Shown here: piece after piece, positions 8,640 to 17,322 of the stretch | Numbering within the stretch: position 1 is the stretch's first letter | Layout: each line of letters opens with the position of its first letter | NCBI GenBank assembly: GCA_009839485.1 | Contig: VXPQ01000046.1 | Location: forward strand, 124,001 to 188,000 | Source of the DNA: Bacteroidetes bacterium SB0662_bin_6 | Lineage (GTDB): Bacteria; Bacteroidota; Rhodothermia; Rhodothermales; VXPQ01 | Length of the DNA: 64,000 nucleotides | Direction of reading: 5' to 3' | Notes under the pieces: model-generated | Databases searched by the model: none | Told to the model about the DNA's origin: nothing | Seen by the model: the letters and a program-made list of their open reading frames with translations, nothing else | Translations under genes and position numbers: made by a program

Positions 8640-9416
8640 TCAGATGAGCGACCGGGACTGCCCCCCGTCCACATTGAGACAGACGCCTGTTACCAGACTC
8701 GCCCGCTCCGAAACAAGAAAGGCTGCCACGTCTGCTACCTCCTCGGCCTTTCCGAAGCGTCCTACAGGAAGGTTTTGCGCCACGAATGCCTTCATCTGTT
8801 CCGGTTGTTCGCGGACGCGCCGGTCCCAGCTTCCCCCCGGAAACCGGATGGATCCCGGTGCTATACTGTTCACGCGAATGCCGGCCGGGGCGAGTTCGAG
8901 CGCCATGATTTTTGCCGTGCTTATCAGGGCGGACTTCGTGGCATTGTAAATGGAGAGACCGGCTCCCCCTGCTTCCCTCCCGAAAATCGATGCCACAAAA
9001 AGAATGGCCCCTCCCCCTGCGGCCTTCATATGCGGCGCCACAGCGCGCCCCGATCGCACATGTGCCCTGAGATTGAGGTCGAGCACGGTTTCCCAGTCGT
9101 CGTCTGTAGTGTCCTCGAATGGTTTCCGGCGGTTCCCCCCCACATTACTCACTAAAATATCCACCTGCCCGAACCGTTCGACGGTCCGGTCGACAATTTT
9201 TTGCGGCGCGTCCTTTTCGGAAAGATCTGCCTCCAGGGCCAGCACCGATGCTCCTCCCTTTTCAATTTCTTCCGCTGTTTCCCTAAGGCGCTCCCCGCCG
9301 CGGGCGCATATGGTGAGGCGGCATCCTTCTGCCGCAAGGCGTTTTGCAATGTATTTCCCTATGCCACGGCTCGATCCCGTAACGATTGCAACCTTGTTTC
9401 CTAATTCGAGGTCCAT
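8640..9416 (-). CDS. Short-chain dehydrogenase/reductase (FabG-like)
   Basis: 258 residues, the length of a classical SDR. GSSRGIGKYIAK is the NAD(P) motif; VSNVGG takes the place of NNAG; VASIFG supplies the serine and YNATKSAL the catalytic Tyr and Lys; APGSIRFPGG follows, and LVTGVCLNVDGGQ closes the protein as in 3-oxoacyl-ACP reductases. The arginine in GSSRG and the LTICARGGERL segment suggest NADP(H) preference. It stands alone between a plus-strand gene and a large secreted protein, so the substrate cannot be read from context; a fatty acid or polyol oxidoreductase is equally possible. Confidence 0.85.
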   Translation of the reverse strand: MDLELGNKVAIVTGSSRGIGKYIAKRLAAEGCRLTICARGGERLRETAEEIEKGGASVLALEADLSEKDAPQKIVDRTVERFGQVDILVSNVGGNRRKPFEDTTDDDWETVLDLNLRAHVRSGRAVAPHMKAAGGGAILFVASIFGREAGGAGLSIYNATKSALISTAKIMALELAPAGIRVNSIAPGSIRFPGGSWDRRVREQPEQMKAFVAQNLPVGRFGKAEEVADVAAFLVSERASLVTGVCLNVDGGQSRSLI

Positions 9417-9488
9417 TTGGTCAAGTGATTTTGAGGTTACTGCAGGAATTCTTTGCGTGAGGAAACCCCCTTTCTTTTCGAACAGAGT

Positions 9489-12400
9489 TTAATGAAGCAA
9501 TACGAAACGCTGCGTCGTCGTACCTGACGGGGTAGTTAGGCGGCACAAGTAGATGCCGCTTGCCCACTGATCCGCCGTTAGTGCTGTTCGGTGGGTACCA
9601 GGTGCCCGTTCCTCGTCGAGCAAAGTGGCTATACGCCGTCCCAGCATATCGAAGATTTCCAGCGTAACCCGCTCCGACTCAGGCAGTGAAAACGTGATCG
9701 TTGCGTGCTGCTGCAGCGGATTGGGATGAATCGACGCGAGGAGCGGTTGCTGAGGCAGTTCATCATCCTCGATCGATGTTATTATGGAGGCAGGGGTCAG
9801 CACGCGCGCGGGCACGACAGCTTTGCGTGTGGAGGCACTGCTCCAAAGCAAATGCGCCTGGGCCAATCCGCGATTCTTGAAATACTCCATCCGAACGGCG
9901 TAGTCCCGTTGGGCTTCCAACTGAAGAGGCGAACTGCTTGCCTCGGTAGCGGCCTGATTCCGCCACTGGTCAATGACGAGCATGTCATCAATCCACAGGC
10001 GGACCCCATCCCTGTTGCCGGTAGCGGTGTAGAACGTATACGCCTCGTCGTGTTGGGCCTCGATGAAACCTGTCCATTGTACGCTGAATGTGTCGCTGCC
10101 CAGGTTTGCCAACGGTGCGTCACCGGCCCAATTGAAGTTAATCTGTGCATCGACGCGCTCGGTAGGCTGACCGGTAAAATCGATTGTGTCGTAGTACATC
10201 GCATGGAGTCCTTCCGGTTCTCCAGGGTCCAGCGCTATCCCGGGCCCATGGAAATCCATCCAGTTGATATTGAAAAGGCCGTCGTCGCCCGGATTGTTTT
10301 TGAAAACAAGGAAAAGCTCATGGGTCCCGCCCGGATCGGTGAGCGCCGCCGTTACGTCACGGTAGAGCTGCCACTCCCCCGTGCGCTCTACGTGCGCCGT
10401 ACCGATAAGCGGTCCATCAGGGGTATCGGTGCGTATTTCGATGCGGCCGCCGGGCCCCGCCGAGGCAACACGGAAGGTGACAAATCCGATATTACTCAGG
10501 TTGACAGGCGACCAGGAGACATAATCGCCGTGTTCGATGTAGCCAATGTTTTGTCCCCCGCCCAGCACATCACCAGTTCTTTCGAGTTGGACGCCATTAT
10601 TCGTCGTGAAGTGCTCGGCCTCGAGGCGTTTGGGATGCAGGATATGCTGCGACCGTGCTGTCAGCGTGCCCGCGTCGCCTACCCCGCTGTCGGTGTAGCT
10701 GGCCTCGACGATATAAAACAGGTTATCGGCAGGGCCGCCGTGGGCGTCGATGATCGTCATTACGCCCTCACAGGCATTGAATTGATCAAGCGGATGACTG
10801 TGATCGTTGTGGCCGACGAAAGGTTGGAAGATCATCTCGTCGCAACCGAGGCTGCCATCTGCGGTGGAGCCGTCCTCCGCGTCGTTCACGCTGAAGGCAA
10901 ACGCCACCTGATCGCCCCAGTCAAAGAAGCCGCCGTCGACAGGGTTCGTGAGTGTAATTGCGGGCTGTGTATTACCTGCGATGATGTCAACCGATGCCGT
11001 CGCCTTATTATCGGTGGCGTCGGTAACCGTTAACTGTGCGGTAAATATGCCTGCCGCGTTGTAGGTGTAGGTGGGATTCGGGTCCGTGGTGTCCTCCGTA
11101 CCGTCGCCGTCGAGATCCCAGGAGAATGTGAGTCTGTCGCCCGGATCGGGATCAAAGGAATCCTGGCTGGAGAATTGGACGGTTAGCGGCACCGGCCCGG
11201 AAGTCGGCTCGGCGCCGAGAATGGCCACCGGAGCGCGTGCACCGCGCACGTAGTTGATACGTACGAGCTTCGAATCGTCGTTGCCGCCGCCAAGGCCTGT
11301 ACCCCACTCCAGCAGGTAAAGCGACCCCTCCGGTCCGGCTTTCATGGTTATAGGCCGCAACAGTTCGATATCTGCTGCAAAGGGATTGATGACAAGTATG
11401 TCGCCGTTGTCGTCGAGCTTCACCTCACGGATCCAGTTCCGGGACCATTCAAAAATAAAGACCGTGTCGTCGTAGTAAGCAGGAAGCTTGGTTTTGGAAT
11501 CAAGGTCGGGGTCGAAATGATACACCGGGCCGGACATCGCCGCTCGCCCGCCAGAACCAAGGACCGGAAAGGTGGATGAGGGACCGTAGGGATACCAGAT
11601 CCACGCCGGCTTCGCAGGCGGCAGATTGACCCTGCCTGTGTTGTTGGGTGAGTTGTTGACGGGAGCACTGCAGTTGAACGGTGCGCCGGATGTTTCGGTG
11701 GCGAAGTCGTAATCCACGTAGGCCTGGTTCTTGCCAATGCAATAAGGCCAGCCATAGTTACCGGCCGTGCGAGCCCGATTCCACTCATCGAGTCCTTCCG
11801 GCCCCCGGTTCGATAGCGCCGCACCAGCGTCAGGGCCTATGTCGCCCCAATAGAGCCAGTTGGTCTCCGTGTCGAAAGCGATGCGAAAAGGGTTGCGCAA
11901 ACCCATCACGTAGATTTCGGGGCGTCCCGCCGTACCGTCGGCCGGGAAAAGATTGCGGGAAGGGATCGTGTAGCTGCCGTCGGGCTGTGGAGTGATACGT
12001 AGTATCTTGCCTCGCAGGTCGTTTGCATTGGCCGATGTTCCCTGCGCATCCCACGGCGCTCGGCCGGACCGTTCGTCGATCGGCGCGAATCCGTCCGACT
12101 CGAAAGGGTTCGTATTATCCCCTGTGGCGATAAAGAGATTGCCTGCACCATCGAACACCATTGATCCTGCGGAATGACAACACTGTTCGCGCTGCACCGG
12201 AATCTCCAGGAGCACCTGCTCGGAAGTCATATCCAGCATATCGCCGACGAGCGTAAACCGGGAAACGTGCTGTTTCGCCACGTCGCCGGCAGGCGAATAG
12301 AAGAGATAAATCCAGCCGTTGTCGACAAAGTCCGGGTCGAGTACGATGCCGAGGAGGCCGTCTTCGTTACTCGTTACGACAGGGAGTGACGCCACAGTGG

Positions 12401-13343
12401 TGGTGAGCCCGGTACCTGGCGTATAGAGACGTAGCCTGCCTGCCCGCTCCACGAAGAAGACGCGTCCGTCCGGCGCTACGGCCAGGTCCATCGGGTTGTC
12501 CGTATTGGCGTCGAGGATTGCCTTTTCGAAATACCCGTCCACAGTGGCCCCGCAATCTCCCGGCGCCACCCCGGCGGCGTATCGAATGCCCTGCAGCAGA
12601 TGTTCGCGATAAGCCGGCTCGTCAAAACTCCCCTCCGTGTGTCCCCCGGCAGTATACCAGGACCGCCCCCCTTCATAGTCGTGGCACCACATAATCGGAT
12701 GGTCGCTTCCCATGCTGCCGCCCGAATAGGTTGTCTCGTCAATGGTGGCCAGCACATGCACCTCGCCGCGCGGGTTATGCCGGAAGTTGTACCATTCGTC
12801 TGTGCGTTGCCAGCGTTTAGGCAGCATCTCTGTCGAGGGGTGCACTGCATCGGCCACCTTCACGGTACCTGTCTGGATGGCAGGATGGCTATGGAAATAA
12901 GCTCCCACCAGACCGCCGTAGAATGGCCAATCGTATTCGGTATCCGCTGCCGAATGAACCCCGACAAAGCCTTTACCCATGCGAATGAAACGTTCGAAGG
13001 CAGCCTCCTGCTCGGTGTTCAGCACGTTGCCGGTAGTGTTGAGGAAGATGATGACCTGGTATTGCGCGAGATTGGCGTCGGTGAAAGCGCCAGCGTTTTC
13101 GGTAGCATCTACCGTGAAGCCTCCTTGTGCGGCCAAGTCGCGCACGGCAGCAATGCCATGGGGTATGGAGGAATGCCGGAAGCCTGCTGTTTTCGAAAAG
13201 ATGAGCGCTTTGAACGTGGCGGGGGCAGGGACAGGGCTCAGCCCGGTAAGCAATAGAACCCCGAGCAATAACACAAAAATATTGAAAAACCCCACCGACG
13301 TATTGCGGAGGGCGTATCGCCAAAACCGCTTCGTCCTATGCAT
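9489..13343 (-). CDS. Secreted multidomain ThuA / PQQ-type sugar dehydrogenase / PKD / CBM6 / PA14 protein with T9SS tail
   Basis: 1284 residues from ATG 13343. I prefer this start to the open frame from 13466 because it gives a clear signal peptide (basic MHRTKRFWRYALRN, then a hydrophobic run) and because a -7 type promoter element lies 50 nt upstream. Order by eye: ThuA-like domain (about 45-260, GKGFVGVHSAADTEYDWPFY); six-bladed glucose/sorbosone dehydrogenase beta-propeller (about 265-720, NPMDLAVAPDGRVFF, DGLLGIVLDPDF); PKD (about 735-820, FSWDLDGDGTEDT); CBM6-like (about 930-1060); PA14 (about 1085-1200); and a C-terminal Por secretion domain (HPNPLQQHATITFSLPE). It is probably an exported enzyme that binds and oxidises sugars or polysaccharides. 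The T9SS tail implies a type IX secretion system in the host. Confidence 0.9.
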   Translation of the reverse strand: MHRTKRFWRYALRNTSVGFFNIFVLLLGVLLLTGLSPVPAPATFKALIFSKTAGFRHSSIPHGIAAVRDLAAQGGFTVDATENAGAFTDANLAQYQVIIFLNTTGNVLNTEQEAAFERFIRMGKGFVGVHSAADTEYDWPFYGGLVGAYFHSHPAIQTGTVKVADAVHPSTEMLPKRWQRTDEWYNFRHNPRGEVHVLATIDETTYSGGSMGSDHPIMWCHDYEGGRSWYTAGGHTEGSFDEPAYREHLLQGIRYAAGVAPGDCGATVDGYFEKAILDANTDNPMDLAVAPDGRVFFVERAGRLRLYTPGTGLTTTVASLPVVTSNEDGLLGIVLDPDFVDNGWIYLFYSPAGDVAKQHVSRFTLVGDMLDMTSEQVLLEIPVQREQCCHSAGSMVFDGAGNLFIATGDNTNPFESDGFAPIDERSGRAPWDAQGTSANANDLRGKILRITPQPDGSYTIPSRNLFPADGTAGRPEIYVMGLRNPFRIAFDTETNWLYWGDIGPDAGAALSNRGPEGLDEWNRARTAGNYGWPYCIGKNQAYVDYDFATETSGAPFNCSAPVNNSPNNTGRVNLPPAKPAWIWYPYGPSSTFPVLGSGGRAAMSGPVYHFDPDLDSKTKLPAYYDDTVFIFEWSRNWIREVKLDDNGDILVINPFAADIELLRPITMKAGPEGSLYLLEWGTGLGGGNDDSKLVRINYVRGARAPVAILGAEPTSGPVPLTVQFSSQDSFDPDPGDRLTFSWDLDGDGTEDTTDPNPTYTYNAAGIFTAQLTVTDATDNKATASVDIIAGNTQPAITLTNPVDGGFFDWGDQVAFAFSVNDAEDGSTADGSLGCDEMIFQPFVGHNDHSHPLDQFNACEGVMTIIDAHGGPADNLFYIVEASYTDSGVGDAGTLTARSQHILHPKRLEAEHFTTNNGVQLERTGDVLGGGQNIGYIEHGDYVSWSPVNLSNIGFVTFRVASAGPGGRIEIRTDTPDGPLIGTAHVERTGEWQLYRDVTAALTDPGGTHELFLVFKNNPGDDGLFNINWMDFHGPGIALDPGEPEGLHAMYYDTIDFTGQPTERVDAQINFNWAGDAPLANLGSDTFSVQWTGFIEAQHDEAYTFYTATGNRDGVRLWIDDMLVIDQWRNQAATEASSSPLQLEAQRDYAVRMEYFKNRGLAQAHLLWSSASTRKAVVPARVLTPASIITSIEDDELPQQPLLASIHPNPLQQHATITFSLPESERVTLEIFDMLGRRIATLLDEERAPGTHRTALTADQWASGIYLCRLTTPSGTTTQRFVLLH

Positions 13344-13393
13344 CCGCTTTCTATGAGATGGCTTACCACATCTATTGCGAAGAGGATTATACG

Positions 13394-13401
13394 CAAAAGT
13401 A
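13394..13401 (-). promoter_or_regulatory. Candidate Bacteroidota -7 element for the ThuA-domain gene
   Basis: On the minus strand this reads TACTTTTG, a perfect TAnnTTTG. No convincing -33 TTG lies at the usual distance, so support is partial. It would give a leader of about 45 nt before ATG 13343. The rest of the divergent gap 13344-13579 holds no other feature I can support. Confidence 0.3.
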
Positions 13402-13579
13402 GCAAGAAGTATTTTCAAGGAGATTATACAGCGAATGACTACGAAGCCCTTTGGCAACTTTTGCATTTAATCCCCATCTTTTTGAATAACTCCCGGCCGG
13501 AAAGCCTGCTGTGGCGAACGTGTTCCGCGTAAAAACGTATGGGTACGTTACAGACATACACCATTCCGTATATACGCAT

Positions 13580-14101
13580 ATGATCGAACGCTCCCTGCCC
13601 GATCTCTTCACCCATCTTCCCGACGATGCTCGCATTTGGATATATGCGGCGGATCGCGACCTGAATGAGCTCGAAGAAAACAGGGTCGTCGAAATCCTGC
13701 AGGAGTTCTGTGCCTCCTGGGAATCACACGGTCGTCCCGTAGCAAGTGGCGCGGCTATGGTGGAGAGCCGGTTTGCTGTCATAGCCGGCCATATTCCGGG
13801 GGAAGACATTTCCGGATGCGGTATCGATGCATCGGTTCATGCGCTTGATAAGGCCCATGCCGAACTGGGCATTGAATGGTTGCCGTCGTTGCTGGTGCAT
13901 TACCGGGATACTAACCAGGTTATCCGCTCCGTATCCCGGGCGCAATTTCGAGCAGGCGCCGAAGCCGGTGAAGTACATCTGGAAACCACTGTGTTCGATC
14001 TGGAAATGCAGCGGCTCGGGGATATGAGGGCCGGCAGGTTCGAACAGCCGGCCGGCGCCACCTGGCATCGTCGTGTATTTTCCTTGTCGTGCACCATTTG
14101 A
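13580..14101 (+). CDS. Bacteroidota conserved hypothetical protein (often mislabelled ABC transporter ATPase)
   Basis: 173 residues from ATG 13580 (MIERSLPDLFTHLPDD); the frame is open from GTG 13511 but the upstream part is not conserved-looking. The pattern ARIWIYAADRDLNELEENRVVEILQEF, a CASWESHG block, a central SGCGIDASVHAL and a late LETTVFDLEM matches a small family that is common in Bacteroidota and usually named hypothetical or, without Walker motifs, ABC transporter ATPase. No Walker A or B motif is present, so I do not assign ATPase activity. It lies 18 nt before the potassium channel gene and may share its transcript. The family match is from memory of the pattern. Confidence 0.65.
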   Translation: MIERSLPDLFTHLPDDARIWIYAADRDLNELEENRVVEILQEFCASWESHGRPVASGAAMVESRFAVIAGHIPGEDISGCGIDASVHALDKAHAELGIEWLPSLLVHYRDTNQVIRSVSRAQFRAGAEAGEVHLETTVFDLEMQRLGDMRAGRFEQPAGATWHRRVFSLSCTI

Positions 14102-14119
14102 TAGACATCCCGCTTGGGT

Positions 14120-15160
14120 ATGGCTGTACATAACCCGCTTGCCTGGTTCGACACCACTGTCCGGGAAATCGTTGGCGTCTTTTTTTTCCTGATCGTACTT
14201 GTTGCTGCAGGGGCGGTGGGTTATATGCTGATTGAGGGATGGGACTGGATGGACGGATTATATTTTACGTTCATTACCTTGACCACCATAGGCTATGGGG
14301 AACTCCACGAGCTTTCGACGACGGGCCGGTTTTTTACCATTGTGATCGCTGTGCTTGGTATCGGCGCCGTCGCTTTTATCGCGGGTCGCAGCGCACAGGT
14401 GCTTCTGATCGGGCGTAATCTCAGGGAAGGCCGTATGAAAAGACAGATTAATCACATGAAAAACCATTACATCGTTTGCGGATACGGCCGGGTGGGAAAA
14501 CGTATCGTTAAAGATCTGATCAGGGCCGGAGAGGCGTTTGTTGTTATCGACCGGGCCGAAGAAGCGATCGAATCGTTACGCGAGGAAGGAATTCCCTTCC
14601 TCGAAGGAGATGCCGAAAATGAGAAAATCCTGAATGGGGCGGCACTGAAATCGGCAAAGGGCCTGATTCTTGCGACGCCCGAAGACAGTACGAATGTTTT
14701 CGTTAGCCTCACCGCGCGCGGAATCCGGGAAGACTTGTTCATTCTTTCTCGTGCAAACTCACGGATAAATGCACAAAAACTTCTTCATGCCGGGGCAAAT
14801 AAAGCCATTGCCCCTGACGAGATAGGCGCCAGGCGCATGGCGCAGGTTATTCTGCGGCCACATGTCGATCGGTTCATGGACGAGGTGTTTCATGCCGAAT
14901 CGCTCGACCGGGCAATGGACGAGGTAACGATACGGGAAGGCGCCGAAATCATCGGTCAATCCCTGGCGCAAAGTAAGTTCAGGCAGCAGTTCGACCTGAT
15001 CGTTATTGCGGTCATAGACGGAGCGACTCGGGAAATGTGCTTCAATCCGAATGCCCGGGATGCCATCAAGGCGCAGGATATCCTTATCGTACTCGGACAC
15101 CCGGAGATCATTCAGCGCCTGCGCGAACAGCACGGCATTCCCGTCATACCGCATGGATAA
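14120..15160 (+). CDS. RCK-type potassium channel (two TM segments plus TrkA-N/TrkA-C)
   Basis: 346 residues from ATG 14120; a TTG at 14114 is the alternative. Two hydrophobic helices (about 18-38 and 70-95) bracket a pore loop whose selectivity filter reads TTIGYGE, close to the TVGYGD of K+ channels. After a short linker comes the Rossmann RCK domain (NHYIVCGYGRVGKRIV, GxGxxG; VVIDRAEEA with an acidic residue at the end of strand 2), then a C-terminal TrkA-C regulatory lobe (EGAEIIGQSLAQSKFRQQFDL). This is the MthK/Kch layout: a ligand-gated K+ channel in the cytoplasmic membrane, opened by Ca2+ or nucleotides in studied relatives. The gating ligand here cannot be told. Confidence 0.92.
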   Translation: MAVHNPLAWFDTTVREIVGVFFFLIVLVAAGAVGYMLIEGWDWMDGLYFTFITLTTIGYGELHELSTTGRFFTIVIAVLGIGAVAFIAGRSAQVLLIGRNLREGRMKRQINHMKNHYIVCGYGRVGKRIVKDLIRAGEAFVVIDRAEEAIESLREEGIPFLEGDAENEKILNGAALKSAKGLILATPEDSTNVFVSLTARGIREDLFILSRANSRINAQKLLHAGANKAIAPDEIGARRMAQVILRPHVDRFMDEVFHAESLDRAMDEVTIREGAEIIGQSLAQSKFRQQFDLIVIAVIDGATREMCFNPNARDAIKAQDILIVLGHPEIIQRLREQHGIPVIPHG

Positions 15161-15190
15161 ACTCCACTATACACATTGCATCCTGGCATA

Positions 15191-16198
15191 ATGATCTCTG
15201 TCCCTAAACAGCTTCTCGGTGTACTCCTGCTCATGACAGGGAGCCATGCTGTTTCGGCGCAATCCTACATCAATCAGCAGGACATCGAAGATGTGCTGGA
15301 GAAGTACCGTGTCGAGACGGTGGATGAACTTCCGGGGGTGGAGTACGACTATTTTGTACTGGGCGACGGCAGAGGAAGCACGGTTCTTGCCCGCAACAGT
15401 TTTTACAAGATCATGGGCGAGGGGGATGCAAGGCAGGGCCATGCCCGCTCCAAACTGGTTGAACTCCTGAATCGCCGGTTGATGGGTACCGTACAGATTG
15501 GAGACACGCTGGTCGTTCCCCGGCAATTCGAGACGGATTTTCGGGCCTATGCGCCGTTTCCGTTGCAATATCCGGCGGCAAGGGAATTCGACAAACTGTT
15601 CATCATTCACAAAACCATACAGGCCTGGGCCGCCTATGAACATGGGGACCTGATGCGTTGGGGAATCGTCAATACGGGAACACCGTCGAATCCAACCCCG
15701 CAAGGTCGTTTCAACTTCAACTGGAAAACCGAATACCGTATATCCACGCTGAGTCCGCCCGGCGAACGCTGGGAAATGTACTGGGTATTTAATTTTCATA
15801 ACCCCCGGGGAATACACATCCATCAATATCCCATGCCGACAGGCGGCCCCACCAGCCACGGGTGCGTTCGTCTGGTGGAAGTCGATGCGAAATGGATCTA
15901 CGAGTGGGCCAATCCCTGGCAGGTGGACAACGGCCGGGTGGACGCAGGATCTGTAGGCAGCCGCATCATTCAGCAGGGAACCACGGTGCTTGTCATCGGA
16001 GAAGACCCTGAAAACGCTCCCGTTCCGTTCATCGCCGGAGAAACACCGGTGCTGAGACGAATAGAGTTACCGGACCATCCGTACGATGTGCCGCCGGGTA
16101 CAGATCAGCAAAAACGCTTCGACAGGCTGCGCTCCGAAAAAATCGGCCCGACCCCATCGCTAATCGATAAAACTGAAGAGTCTTCCGAAGCGGGGTAG
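15191..16198 (+). CDS. L,D-transpeptidase (YkuD domain), exported
   Basis: 335 residues from ATG 15191, which directly opens a signal peptide (MISVPKQLLGVLLLMTG, cleavage near VSAQS). A TTG at 15176 would add five residues. The catalytic block GGPTSHGCVRLVEVDAK carries the SHGCxR cysteine and histidine; HIHQYP lies just before it. GTVQIGDTLVVP looks like the end of a LysM-like unit. YkuD enzymes cross-link peptidoglycan 3-3 or attach proteins to it, acting in the periplasm. The WGIVNTGTPSNPTPQGRF segment is the usual substrate-binding strand. The 3' end overlaps the convergent lepB gene by 39 nt, so the transcripts are antisense there. Confidence 0.9.
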   Translation: MISVPKQLLGVLLLMTGSHAVSAQSYINQQDIEDVLEKYRVETVDELPGVEYDYFVLGDGRGSTVLARNSFYKIMGEGDARQGHARSKLVELLNRRLMGTVQIGDTLVVPRQFETDFRAYAPFPLQYPAAREFDKLFIIHKTIQAWAAYEHGDLMRWGIVNTGTPSNPTPQGRFNFNWKTEYRISTLSPPGERWEMYWVFNFHNPRGIHIHQYPMPTGGPTSHGCVRLVEVDAKWIYEWANPWQVDNGRVDAGSVGSRIIQQGTTVLVIGEDPENAPVPFIAGETPVLRRIELPDHPYDVPPGTDQQKRFDRLRSEKIGPTPSLIDKTEESSEAG

Positions 16199-17290
16199 CA
16201 TCGCATCCCCATCCCAGGAGAAATAGATCAGCACTGCCTTACCCACGACGTGATCCATGGGTACGAACCCCCAGAAGCGGCTGTCTTCCGAATTGTCCCT
16301 GTTATCCCCCATCACGAAGTAATAATCCTGCCGGAAGGTATAGGAAGTGACCGGCTTCCCATCCACTTCGAAGGCGCCATCGTTTGTCTGTCGTACTGAA
16401 AGTCCCTCGTACCGGGAAATAGCAGGCGCATAGATAGCCCAGTTCTCATCCGTCAGCGTAATGGGGACACCCTCTGCAGGGATGGTTACCGGTCCAAAAT
16501 TATCAGGCGTATACCCTCGCCCCGGAGGATACATCACCATATTGTAGTATCCGGCGCGTTCCGGCACGATAGCCGGCTCGACACGGTCAATCCATGACCA
16601 TCCTGCTATGGTTTCCGCTGCCTCGCTGGTAGCCTGTATCCGGACCACATTCATGTCCGACATCGCCTGAAACTCGGATACCCCCAATTCCCGAAGCGCC
16701 GCCCCGGAAAGGTGCATGCGCGGGTCGTTTTTATGCACATCCCAATATTGCTGCATATTCTTCTGCAGAGGTAGGACACTGCCATCTGTATGGACGACCT
16801 TATCAATTACTTCCAGGGTTTCTCCGGGCATTCCCACTACCCGCTTGATATAGTGTGTTTTGCGGTCTATCGGGTGGTCATCAGGGGGAAAATTGAACAC
16901 GATGGCGTCTCCCCGTTTTACTCTGGTAAAGCCGGGAAACCGGGTGTGAGGCAAGCGGAAATCCCTTATGTAGACCGGGGTAAAGGGAATGCCGAGCGTC
17001 ATGGGCGTCCGCGTACCGTAGTGTATTTTCGAGACGAAGAGATAATCCCCGACGAGCAGACTCTTCTCCATGGAGGGGGTGGGAATCCTGAAAAGATCGA
17101 AAAGAAGCGTTCTCACGATCAGCATAACCACAAGAATGAACACGAATGCATCCGTCCATTCCCTGATAGCGCTTTTACGCTTGGGTCCTCCGGCTGCACG
17201 TTTGCTGCCACCCGTCGAGGAAGCCATGCGGGCCAGACGGTCGTTTTTCGATGCGCGGCGTTTTTTTCGGCCTGTTGGAGATGCTGCCAA
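16160..17290 (-). CDS. lepB: Signal peptidase I
   Basis: 376 residues, long for the family (E. coli 324) because of an insertion of about 130 residues before box D, as often seen in Bacteroidota. The N-terminus is highly basic (GRKKRRASKND, GSKRAAGGPKRKS), then one membrane anchor (WTDAFVFILVVMLIVRTLLF). The catalytic serine is in PTPSMEKSLLVGDYLF, the general-base lysine in HYIKRVVGMPGE, and box E reads MGDNRDNSEDSRFWG. It cleaves leader peptides of exported preproteins at the outer face of the membrane. Last gene of a long minus-strand run, 32 nt after a secreted hypothetical. lspA lies only three genes upstream, so both leader peptidases may be co-expressed. Confidence 0.96.
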   Translation of the reverse strand: MAASPTGRKKRRASKNDRLARMASSTGGSKRAAGGPKRKSAIREWTDAFVFILVVMLIVRTLLFDLFRIPTPSMEKSLLVGDYLFVSKIHYGTRTPMTLGIPFTPVYIRDFRLPHTRFPGFTRVKRGDAIVFNFPPDDHPIDRKTHYIKRVVGMPGETLEVIDKVVHTDGSVLPLQKNMQQYWDVHKNDPRMHLSGAALRELGVSEFQAMSDMNVVRIQATSEAAETIAGWSWIDRVEPAIVPERAGYYNMVMYPPGRGYTPDNFGPVTIPAEGVPITLTDENWAIYAPAISRYEGLSVRQTNDGAFEVDGKPVTSYTFRQDYYFVMGDNRDNSEDSRFWGFVPMDHVVGKAVLIYFSWDGDAMLPRFGRLFSFID

Positions 17291-17322
17291 AATAGTATCC
17301 GGTCGATTGATTGCTGCGTTAG

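Noticed and set aside
8680-8700. GCCTGTTACCAG resembling the start of the 42-bp repeat
   Set aside because: Lies within the conserved LVTG codons of the SDR gene, and the rest of the repeat is absent; chance match.
9705-11033. 442-codon plus-strand frame inside the ThuA-domain gene
   Set aside because: Shadow of the CBM6/PA14/PKD coding region; no domain and improbable composition.
13344-13466. N-terminal extension of the ThuA-domain protein up to 13466
   Set aside because: It would bury the signal peptide behind 41 residues and cover the best promoter element.
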